Assembly (NCBI GenBank): GCA_025618425.1
Contig: CM046833.1
Span: 9,435,429 to 9,499,428 of the forward strand
DNA from: Heliocidaris tuberculata
Taxonomy: Eukaryota > Echinodermata > Echinoidea > Camarodonta > Echinometridae
Length of the DNA: 64,000 nucleotides
Direction: 5' to 3'
Positions 55,098 to 64,000 of the stretch are shown here, one piece after another; the first letter of the stretch is position 1; each line of letters opens with the position of its first letter. The position numbers were made by a program, and so were the translations under genes. The notes beneath the pieces are model-generated. The model searched no databases, was not told where the DNA came from, and saw only the letters and a list, made by a program, of their open reading frames with translations.

Positions 55098-55219
55098 TAT
55101 CTCTCTCTCTCTCTCTCTCTGTCCCTCTGTTTCTCTCACACACTTCCTGTCTCTTTCAAGTTGGTTAAGAGAGAGAACGAGAGATGGAGAGAGAGAGAGA
55201 GAGAGAGAGAGAAAGAAAG

Positions 55220-55256
<37 letters not shown>

Positions 55257-55295
55257 TAGAGAGAAAGAGAGAGAGAGAGAATGAGAGAGAGACCT
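55098..55295. repeat. (CT)n and (GA)n microsatellites
   Basis: CTCTCT at 55098-55120, then GAGAGA at 55168-55292. The opposite polarity lets the strands fold together. Confidence 0.9.
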
Positions 55296-55661
55296 CCCAG
55301 TGCATATATGGACAGGCTATATATAAACACAAAAACTCCACCACCGAAAATAAAAAGAAGTGTTCATCAAAGAGATTTATCAACTAGGTTACATTTTTGT
55401 GTTAAAAAAGGGTTCTTTGTATAGGCCTATATACAAGACAAGCTACGGTACATAGGGCCTGAACAGCGATAACTAATAAAGGTTGGGGGGGGGGGGGGGG
55501 GGGGGGTCTATGGGCATGATTGGCATGGGGCCGGGGAAAAAGTGTGTCGATCGATCACTCATCAGGCTATCGAGAGTCCTGTCTTGAAAATCCATCCGCC
55601 CACTTACTTAACTTGAATAAGAGTCTGATTTACACCCAAATTTCACGTTTCGGCATTCTAA

Positions 55662-55718
55662 ATGGCAGGGCTACTCGATATACGTCTCAAGAAGGCCAAT
55701 AAGGTTTACAGTGAAGGG
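55662..55718 (+). CDS. VPS26C: VPS26C exon 1
   Basis: ATG at 55662; encodes MAGLLDIRLKKANKVYSEG. Donor GTAAGC, phase 0. This is the only ATG in the right frame near the first conserved block. Confidence 0.9.
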
Positions 55719-58700
55719 GTAAGCATGTAAACTAAGCAATAAATACTTCGTCAATATTATGTGTTGTCCCATGTGCAGCTTTTGGTGTTGGTAAATTTAA
55801 CTGAAACTTTAAAACTAAATTAAATCTAATTTAGGTCTAACTTCATCATGTACATGAATAATCTGATTTTTTTTTTGTATTTTAATCTTATGCATGAATT
55901 ATTGATAACAGGTGGTAGTGTACTAGTGACTAGATCTATAGTGTACAAATTCATTATTGTTCTGATGCACTCACACTTATGCGAGGTTATTGGAGATGAG
56001 GGACCTAGCCATGGAAGAAGAAGAAGAAGAAGAAGAAGAAGAAGAAGAAGAAGAAGAAGAAGAAGAAGAAGAAGAAGAAGAAGAAGAAGAAGAAGAAGAA
56101 GAAGAAGAAGAGAAGAAGAAGAAGAAGAAGAAGAAGAAGAAGAAGAAGAGAAGAAGAAGAAGAAGAAGGAGAAGAATGAGAAGAAGGAGGAGAAGAATGA
56201 GAAGAAGAAGGAGGAGGAGGAGAAGAGGAAGGAGAAGAAGAAGGAGGAGAAGAAGAAGAATGAGAAGAAGAAGGAGGAGAAGGAGGAGGAGGTTGAGCAT
56301 GAAATAAAGAAAGAAAGAAGGAGGAAGAAAGAAGAGAGGCAATTCTAGGATTCTGTGGGAAAGGGGGTCGTGACACATGTCTTAGAAACTGTAACGATCA
56401 CATTTATTACTCTGATTTGTTTTTCTCATTTTTATGTTTCCTAAACTCCCCTTTAATTTATCAGTAACTTATCAGTAAAGTCCATCCGACACCCCAAAGC
56501 TACGCTAACCTTTTTTCAATGACTTGCAGGAAGTACTTGCTGGAGTCATTGTGATCCAGACCAAGACAGAGTTCCAGCATCAAGGGATAACGCTTGTTGC
56601 CGAGGGATCAGTCAATCTTCAACTCAGCAGCAAGAGTGTTGGTCATTTCGAGGCCTTCTACAACTCAATTAAGGTACAGTGAAATCTGTTTGTAAAGACT
56701 GCTCAGGGGAGACAAGAAAAGAGATCTTTATAGGCAGGTGAATTTCGATGTACTGGTTCCTTTCAGTACACACTTCGAATTTTCAAAAGATTCAGATTCA
56801 TAAAAAAACACTTAAAATTTCCTTCTTGTATCAAACGAGTATAAAATCAATGTTTACATTTACATGTACTTATTGAAGAAGGAGGCGAGATTCCCTAAAA
56901 GCATGAGGCTTGTTGATGGAGTCAGTTATAAAGAGACAGTTAAGACATGCATTACATAATAATAATAAAATGCATTCAATGAAACAAAATTGTACAGAGG
57001 AAACAAAAATGTATTTATTGACAAGTGTTGATTGAGGGAAGAGTGATAGGTGGCATGTATTCCCCTCCATTGCTTCATTTTTGAGTGAAAAGTATAGATT
57101 TCAAATTTTATATGAAAATATGAGTTTAAAACCAGCCTAACATAACACAATTTATAGAGTTTGATGTTTTATCTTATTTCTGAGTGTAAAATAAAGACTT
57201 GATAATCATTTATGATTTTAAATATATGTTTATTTTCTCCAGCCCATCCAACTGTTGAGTGTGACACTGAATGCAGCTAAACCAGGCAAGATACCGGCTG
57301 GAAAGACCGAGATTCCTTTTGAAGTGCCGCTGAAAGCTAAGCTCAACAAGACACTCTATGAGACGTATCATGGCGTCTTTGTTAACATCCAGGTAGGTAC
57401 AGATAAACCAGGGTGGCGTTTCATCATGTGTCTTGTCAGTGATTTTTACCAACAAATTTGCTCTCAGCCAATCAGATGCAAGGATTTCAGTAGCTTGTAA
57501 CAGTTATTGCAACTTGTCATTGATGACAAGTTTTATGAAACATGGCCCTGCTTGTGTAGAAACAGGATCTGTATAGAAAGGACACTTGTCTATAAAGGCC
57601 ACCTAATACAGGCCTGGAAAAAAAAAAAATAGACCAGCTCATTTCCATATATTAAAGTGAAGTAAATTATTCCTGGAACTAGCAAAATGATTTTAACAGC
57701 TTATTCATGATAAATGGACAACTACTCCCTTAGGTTATTAAGCTCAGAACAATTAACCCCAGGACAATTACCCCTTGGATGACTACATGCAGGAAAATTA
57801 CCCTGGATAAATTTCCCCAGATTGGGTGCAGTCAAGCACTGATCATGAGTTAGCTAGTAGAAATCATACTGTATGTGACCAGGCACCACAAAACCACCAA
57901 AAAGTCGCACAGTGTGATTTTTCAGTCAGAGCTCAATAAAAGTGTTTTCGGTTGGCATGGTCAAAACTTCTCTGATTTTTCTACTTTCACACAAATTACA
58001 AAGGTTGCCATCATTGGATTGCCCTTTAATAATATGTAAGATTATTTTTCATTTGTTCTATTTTTACACAGTACACTCTGAAAGCCCAAGTGAAGCGTTC
58101 CCTTCTTGCTAAGGATCTGGTGAAGACGATAGAGTTCATTATCGAGTACAAGGATCAGAAAGTGAAAGCAGAGCTCAAGCCTGTGCCATTCACTATCACA
58201 CCACAGTCATTGCAGAATGTCAAAGATGTAAGAACCCATTCATTTATTTATTTTTATTTTTTTTAAAATTTAAAATGGTTTATAGATCAAAAATCATTCG
58301 CGGCTTGTGGGCCGAATTGCAGATTTTTTACAAAATATAACTCAACATTAATCATATAATAGGCACATAATATGATAAATAAGATAGAATATACATACAC
58401 AACTTTGTAAACATGACAATAGCAAAATTCAACAATGTTTAAAGAATCATTTATAAATTCACCCCACTGGGAGAAGGAGAATCTGAAGAGTAGTAAAGAA
58501 GAAAAGAAAAAGAGAAAGAATGCGGACAATAGAGAAAGGAAGAGAGAGAGAAAAAACAAAGGAGAGCAAAAGAGGGACAAAAAAAGGAAAGAGAGCCAGA
58601 GAGAGAGAGGCAGAGGGACAGGGGAGGCCAAACAGAGAGAGAGAGTGAGAGAGAAAAGGGGGAAAATGTCAGCAAGAGACAGCGAGAGAAAGAAAGGAGG

Positions 58701-61302
58701 AAAGAAAGGAAAAAAGAGGAAGAAGAAAAGAGAAGAGAGGGTAGTAGGAGAGATAAAAGTTAATGACCGGAGCAGATGTGAGGAAATGAAAAAGGTGAAG
58801 GAAAAAGAGAGAAGTAGGGGAATTAAAAAATGATTGCACTCATTGTCATATAATAATTAGGTTTATTTTTGTTGTGAATGTTGATAATCATCAAGGACTT
58901 TGACTACCACCTTTGAAAGGAGAAATCCTACCTTGATATCAAGTAGAATATATAGAAGACTGTATTCACCTTGTTTCATTTTGTTGTTGTTGTTGTTCCA
59001 GTGCCCCGTTTCATAAAACTTCTTTAATATCAATAACTAGTTATAATAATGTATGTTATAAGCTACTGAAATTCTTGAATCTGATTGGCTGAGAGCAAAT
59101 TTTTCAGAGAAATGAAGCAGTTGTTATTGATAACAAGTTTTAAGAAACAGGGCCCAGAACAAAACTTTATCATTGAAGGCTCGAAAAAAGATATTGTTGT
59201 GGCATACTTATTACGTCATTATTTCTTTTTTTCTGGACATCTCCCTCTCCCCTCCTCCTTCCAACAGAAATCATCACTACCAAACTTCAGCATCAAAGGC
59301 AAGCTAGACTCTGCAAGCTGCTGCATTAAGAACCCCCTGACAGGTCATGTGATCATAGAAAATTGCAACGCACCAATCAAATCAGTGGAAATCCAGCTAG
59401 TCAGAGTGGAGACTTGTGGGTGTGCAGAGGGATATGCAAGGGATGGTAAGCCTATAGATGCTTTATGAAACAGTATTTAGGCTGTTTGAAACAGTGTATT
59501 ACCATGTGTATAAAGTATGCCAGCCTGTGAAGTAACTATCCAGTTAACCTTATTTCGTATATGCCCAGATTTTCTGCTGCCCACCTGGACCCTGTCTTAT
59601 AAAGAGTTGCAATTGATTTGAATCGATTGCAACTTTAAATTAACCCCATCTGTGTACTTAAGAGATGGGAGTTGCAATTAATTCTAAGTTGCGATCGATT
59701 CGAATCAATCGCAACTCTTTATAAGATGGGGCCAAGATTTGATGTTTTGTCTGTACCTTGTTTGTCTATAACCCATGTTGTTTTATCATCACTTCGTCCA
59801 ATCTTTGCCTATTATCACTTTGTCTAGTGACCACTTGGGCTTTTTGTTTATCTTGTCTACTGTATACTTGGTCCGAGTATTATTGTAGGTCTTGTGACAA
59901 AGCCCCCTGCGGCCCAAACCAGCGTATTATATCTTTTGTAAAAAAAAAAAAAGTAATATAGAGAAAAGACTAGATGGAGGCTATACATTGATTAAATATT
60001 CTGGTAAAGCAATTTGTCTCATGACCCTATCATTGTTGATATCCAATTTGATATGATTTGTCACATGTTAAATCTGAGTAGTCCTAGTATGATATGCTAT
60101 ATTTTTCCACTTTCTATGTGTTTGTTTGTTTGTTTTGTTTTTTTCAGTTTTCATGTGATTGTGAATGTTCTGTATACTTACATGTATGCTTTGATATGTA
60201 TTTTAAAACAGAATGTTGATGTCGATTTCAATGAAGTTTCATAATAAATACTGAATACCAAATACCAAACTGATATTTAGGCTCAATGGATGATGGTCCA
60301 AATGGGCATTAGATAGATTGAGAAGTGGACGAAGTGAAGAGTTGATCATAAAACAACTGGGTTTAGACATTTATGCAACAAGACAGTTTTGGATTGGACA
60401 AAGTCGCATTGCACCAAATGGCAATTGAGCATATCTGCCTTATTTTCACTTATCTCAGCGAGGTGGAAGGGAATCTCCCCATTCCTTTCCCTGCTTAACT
60501 ATTCCTTGCAATGTATCTCATACGATGGATGTCTATTTGCCATTTCTTTCAGCGGAAAATGAAAAATCTCTTGACATGACCATTAACTAATACTGTAGCT
60601 TCTTTTCAGGTGTCGCTAAAATTGTCCATGGTCACATCAAGAGATTTTTAATTATTTCTGTGAAATTCAGGGTGGTCCACAAACAAAAATTCAAACATGT
60701 AAAATTGTAACTGGAAAGAAGTATAAACTGATGTATGCCAAGCAGAAAGTCCCTTGCGGCCGGAGTCCAGAGCCTGCTTGAGGGCCCTGGAAGTTCTGTG
60801 GTTCTCTTAGGCTTTCTGGTGCAATATCAGGCATATTTTGAAGCATTTTGAAACAAATTTTACTACTAATATTTCATGAATAATTTGGTTTAACCTGTCA
60901 CTGATTTTCAAACCTGTAGTTTGAACATTCAAACCTTTCACTGTTACATGTTAAGACCACTTGTGGACCACCCTGGAAATTAATGGATAAAGTGTAAATG
61001 GCGTATAGGAAACATTGCACAGAATCACCCACAAAATGTTTTCAAGATTGTTCACTGTATCCTGCTTCATCACTGAACCTAAAAATAAACCAAATAACCC
61101 AGTGACCATTCTACCTGTATATTTATATCGTCTTTTTTTGTAGCTACGGAGATACAGAACATCCAGATCGGAGAAGGCAATGTGTGTAGAGGGCTCACTA
61201 TCCCTATGTACATGGTCTTCCCTCGTCTTTTTACTTGCCCAACGCTAGCTACAAGTAACTTCAAAGTTGGTAAGTTTTTTGAACTGTAAAGAATAATTAT
61301 AA

Positions 61303-61353
<51 letters not shown>

Positions 61354-62057
61354 TTGCAGAACTCAAAGTCGAAGTCGAACTTCCCTAAGTCGAATCAATT
61401 TTTTTGACCGAAGTATGCAAAACATGTATTATTCACATTTCCTAAGTCGAATTTTGCATAATTCAAACTATTTTTTGTGGTCAAAACAGATTCTACTTAT
61501 GCAAAGGTAACTGTTCGTAGCTTTAAAAAAAAAAAAAAAAAATGTCTAGATCGGTACATGTATTATGCTTTCTCTACTCATTATGATTGTTGTACCATAA
61601 TAGATCACAGGTTTTCAGTCTGGATGCTGTCTTTTGACATTGAAGACATAACTGATGTAATTCAGACTTTCTCTGTGAACATTATAGATGTTGTCAGCTG
61701 TAAATCCTATGCTCGTATGGTTTTAATGATGATTTTTTAATTAATTTTAAATATGACAAATTTTTCGCATATCTCCCTCATATATCTCCTTATTATTAGT
61801 CTTCAGTCTCAATCTACCCTTTGTTAGCCAAAAGCTTATCTGGCTGTATATTGATCAAAGCTTTTTTATCTTATGACCATTCTTGTGTCTTCTCTGCCAC
61901 TCTTTTGCCCTTCTGTGCTTTCAACTATCTTTGCCAGGCCCTCATCGGTGTTTCCTTTTTTCTTTTATGCACAGAATTTGAAATCAACCTGGTAGTCGTA
62001 CTCCATGATGATCATTTAATAACCGAAAACTTTCCAGTCGTACTGACAAGATTTTGA
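55662..62057 (+). CDS. VPS26C: VPS26C (DSCR3), Retriever complex subunit, complete
   Basis: Seven exons join in phase: 55662-55718, 56530-56673, 57243-57392, 58072-58227, 59268-59445, 61144-61269 and 61975-62057. The total is 894 bases, a protein of 297 residues, the same length as I recall for human VPS26C. It begins MAGLLDIRLKKANKVYSEG and contains KTEIPFE, LYETYHGVFVNIQ, KRSLLAKDL, SVEIQLVRVETCGCAEGYAR, MVFPRLFTCPT and DHLITENFP, all family signatures of this arrestin-fold protein. VPS26C pairs with VPS35L and VPS29 in Retriever, which recycles SNX17-bound membrane cargo from endosomes. It is not VPS26A/B, which are longer and differ in sequence. No frame damage. Confidence 0.96.
56012..56335. 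repeat. (GAA)n microsatellite in VPS26C intron 1
   Basis: About 100 bp of pure AAG/GAA followed by imperfect GAG/GGA triplets to about 56335. Frames of poly-Arg, poly-Glu or poly-Ser are artefacts. Confidence 0.95.
56530..56673 (+). CDS. VPS26C: VPS26C exon 2
   Basis: Acceptor ACTTGCAG. Encodes EVLAGVIVIQTKTEF, GITLVAEGSVNLQL and FEAFYNSIK: 48 codons in phase 0 at both ends. Confidence 0.95.
57243..57392 (+). CDS. VPS26C: VPS26C exon 3
   Basis: Acceptor TCTCCAG, donor GTAGGT. Encodes PIQLLSVTLN, KIPAGKTEIPFE and LYETYHGVFVNIQ: 50 codons. Confidence 0.95.
57411..57549. mobile_element. MITE family C copy 3
   Basis: In VPS26C intron 3, starting 18 bases after the donor. Ends GGCGTTTCATC and ATGAAACATGGCCC; core inverted relative to 22327-22474. 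Confidence 0.8.
58072..58227 (+). CDS. VPS26C: VPS26C exon 4
   Basis: Acceptor TTACACAG, donor GTAAGA. Encodes YTLKAQVKRSLLAKDLVK and PFTITPQSLQNVKD: 52 codons. Confidence 0.95.
58490..58830. repeat. purine-rich GA tract in VPS26C intron 4
   Basis: AAGAGA, GAGAGA and AGGAAG words for 330 bp; the Lys/Arg-rich frame is not a gene. Confidence 0.8.
59003..59155. mobile_element. MITE family C copy 4
   Basis: GCCCCGTTTCATAAAACTT at left, TTTTAAGAAACAGGGCCC at right, core CTGATTGGCTGAGAGCAA. VPS26C intron 4, about 110 bases before exon 5. Confidence 0.8.
59268..59445 (+). CDS. VPS26C: VPS26C exon 5
   Basis: Acceptor CCAACAG, donor GTAAGC. Encodes PNFSIKGKLDSASC, NPLTGHVIIENCNAPIKSVE and VETCGCAEGYARD; one base left over. 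Confidence 0.95.
59587..59733. mobile_element. foldback MITE, GGACCCTGTCTTATAAAG family
   Basis: GGACCCTGTCTTATAAAGAG is inverted at the right as CTCTTTATAAGATGGGGCC. Inner arms pair over AGTTGCAATTGATT and GATTCGAATCAATCGCAACT. In VPS26C intron 5. Confidence 0.85.
60245..61140. other. VPS26C intron 5, nothing recognised
   Basis: Unique-looking AT-rich DNA with no exon, RNA or mobile-element end that I could support. Confidence 0.5.
61144..61269 (+). CDS. VPS26C: VPS26C exon 6
   Basis: Acceptor TTGTAG, donor GTAAGT. Encodes TEIQNIQIGEGNVCRG, PMYMVFPRLFTCPTLA and TSNFKV; one base left over. Confidence 0.95.
61302..61350. repeat. (TA)n microsatellite
   Basis: About 22 TA units, 33 bases after the exon 6 donor. 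Confidence 0.95.
61975..62057 (+). CDS. VPS26C: VPS26C exon 7 and stop
   Basis: Acceptor TGCACAG. Encodes FEINLVVVLHDDHLITENFP and VVLTRF, stopping with TGA at 62055-62057. Confidence 0.95.
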
Positions 62058-62930
62058 GATACAGTGCTGTAAAAGCGTCGCCGTCAAAGCAACTCTAATT
62101 GATTATGAAGACCAGAAGCCTCCTAGTAGCTCTTCATATGGACTTTGTTCAGCCATGATTACTGTGAAAGAGATGTGTGCAAATTTTGTGTAGTTTGCAG
62201 GCACAAAAACAGTCTTTACGATGAGACTATACTTCTACCTAATAGTATGCGGTAGCACCTAATTAGGTCAGCATTGCTATAGCCGGGTAATGATTTCCAA
62301 AGCTCTTCAGATGCGCATAATGTGATATGTGCTGCATATATTGTATTGTTAATATTATTATCAAAACTCATCTCATCATGAAATGTACATGTATATCTCA
62401 GTTTCATTTCATGATGACATTAATTTTCTTTGTTAATTTTGTTGAAGAATTTGATTGATTCATGTGGAAGGTAGTGGTTGACACTTGACCCCTTATAAAC
62501 TAGCAGTCTGTCGGCTACTGCACCCCTTACACCACAAGCCATACTGTACAAGCTGTTATTTTCACAGATGTCCCGAATCATTCACCTATTCGGAATTAAC
62601 AAATATTGCCACCGTCTCATCTTAGATCGCCAAAATATCCGTAGTTTCCAGGGGTATCAAGCTTTCGGGGTGTGCTTGCATACCTCCACTTTTCTAATGT
62701 AAGATGTATTGGTATGTGTGTATGTATATGCCATTATGCAGCACATCGGCACGGTCATGCAATGTAGCCAGTGCGTGCATGCATTATGCTTATGTTTCTG
62801 TGTTTTCTATCAGCGCTGGCAGAGAGTGTACAGAAGTAAGTACAAGAAACATGAAAGTCAGTATTTTATGTAAAATGATTATGATAATAGGAAGTTGTAA
62901 GTGACTTTCAGGTCAGTTTAGGTTTACATG
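62058..62930. other. DNA downstream of VPS26C
   Basis: Presumably 3' UTR and intergenic. No polyadenylation signal is convincing enough to place the transcript end. Confidence 0.4.
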
Positions 62931-62961
<31 letters not shown>

Positions 62962-63480
62962 TAATAATGATAATAATAATAATAATAATAATAATAATTA
63001 TAATAATAATAATAATAATAATGATAATAATAAGATTAATTTATATAGCACAGCTAATATTTGAATTTACTCTACTGTACTTTGATGGAGACTCCTAAAT
63101 GGTTACACTACATACACAAAACTATTCTACTTAAAAGCTTCTCAAAACAGGTGTGCCTTCAGTAAACATTTGAAGATCAGGACAGATTTTCCTTTCCTTA
63201 TTACAAGAGGAAGGTGATTCCAGAGTTTTTGCACAACTAAATGCACAATCTCCAGAAGTTGCTTTAGTTTTGGCATGAGGCAATTTTAGTAGCAGTTTGT
63301 CTTGTGAACTTCATATTAAAGTTATGCGGATATGGATGCATTGTAAGAGATAATGATAATGTAGACAAATAATTTGGGGCTTGACCATTCAAAACTTTGT
63401 AAACAAGCAACAGAATCTATTGTATTGAAAAGTGGTGCATATTAAGAGTTGTGATGATTTAAAAAAAGGTTGGGCTTGTT
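62930..63480. repeat. (AAT)n and retroelement-like 3' region
   Basis: About 100 bp of (AAT)n, then TTTATATAGCACAGCTAAT and GGAAGGTGATTCCAGAG. These words are similar to 14590-14720. Likely the inverted 3' end of a LINE; no protein remains. Confidence 0.45.
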
Positions 63481-63500
63481 ATAGGTGTAAGGTGTCATTA

Positions 63501-63676
63501 CAGTGGAACCTCGTTATTAAGAACACTGTTTTATAACAAGCTCTAATTCTAATATGTAATGTTACTGGTCTCACTTCTTTGGATTCTTTTGTTTTTTAGC
63601 CCTGATATAACAAGGTTTCGATGTAACAAGGTAATTTCTGTGGTCCCGAGGAGTTTGTTATAATGAGGTTCCACTG
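63501..63676. mobile_element. Tc1/mariner-pogo-like MITE
   Basis: CAGTGGAACCTCGTTATTAA at the left and inverted CAGTGGAACCTCATTATAAC at the right, flanked by TA on both sides (63499-63500, 63677-63678). The CAGTGGAACCTCGTTATAAC-type end is known from pogo/Tigger-like elements. Non-coding, 176 bp. Confidence 0.8.
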
Positions 63677-64000
63677 TATTATCAAAATGTCAAACATTTT
63701 TTCCTACTATGCAGAGATGAATAATTATTGCAGTAGGAAAAGTTGAAAATAAGTTATTGAGAGCTATTGTAGAGTTTAGTATATGGAATTCCATTTCAAG
63801 AAAATCTTTGCTTAAAGTAGGTGGATTGTTTAAACCAGCAAAAATACTAACACATTGATGAAACTTCCTGGAAATCACCCAGTGAAAAAACAAACAAACA
63901 AGCCTCCCAATTGCACATACAGTATAGGAGATGTTATACATACTTGTGAATCTTGTCTGTTACAGTGTAGCTATATTACCTTACCTTCATGTGCTCATCT

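Noticed and set aside
55848..56378. Long poly-Arg, poly-Glu, poly-Ser and poly-Leu frames on both strands
   Set aside because: They are readings of a (GAA)n microsatellite within VPS26C intron 1; no splice or domain support.
58435..58833. 132-residue Lys/Arg/Glu-rich frame
   Set aside because: Purine-rich tract within VPS26C intron 4.

Overview
The window looks like nuclear DNA of a marine invertebrate, most likely an echinoderm and probably a sea urchin. Genes are split by GT-AG introns. There are tRNA-derived SINEs with an internal B box and a GGGTACC-type core, LINE 3' tails, many short inverted-repeat (MITE or foldback) elements, and long poly-G, poly-C, GA and trinucleotide runs. The species call is inference from repeat style and protein similarity. 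I see no prokaryotic features, rRNA, tRNA genes or CRISPR.

Layout. (1) About 0.8-8.6 kb, minus strand: part of a gene for a type II membrane protein with a long cytoplasmic tail, one transmembrane helix and a SEA domain carrying a GSVIV autocleavage-type site. It runs off the left edge. (2) About 8.6-16.8 kb: repeat-rich DNA with MITEs, a 5'-truncated LINE and a degenerate C/T-rich repeat field. (3) 16.8-20.7 kb, plus strand: two or three exons of a small acidic secreted protein, with a 2.6 kb foldback element in its first intron. (4) 24.0-31.6 kb, minus strand: five 3' exons of a matrix metalloproteinase (zinc site, Met-turn, four-bladed hemopexin domain). The propeptide and early catalytic exons are not visible. 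(5) 32.5-49.2 kb: exactly three tandem copies of a 1.38 kb unit. The third copy is split by an apparently intact 12.5 kb Mutator-like (MULE) transposon. (6) 55.7-62.1 kb, plus strand: a complete seven-exon VPS26C (DSCR3) gene of 297 codons, a subunit of the endosomal Retriever complex. (7) The rest is introns and intergenic DNA dominated by small mobile elements.

The most striking object is the MULE at 35635-48172. It has a perfect 32 bp terminal inverted repeat, a perfect 9 bp target-site duplication (AGCCCGGCT) and a multi-exon transposase that stays open across all predicted splices (about 843 or 864 aa). The transposase has an N-terminal C..C..HxH zinc finger, a DDE core and a SWIM finger. 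It sits inside a MITE inside the tandem unit, so the order of events can be read. The host genes are functionally unrelated (surface protein, extracellular protease, endosomal recycling), and I see no operon-like linkage.

Exon models were built by eye from splice consensus, phase and similarity to families I know. No database search or transcript evidence was available.
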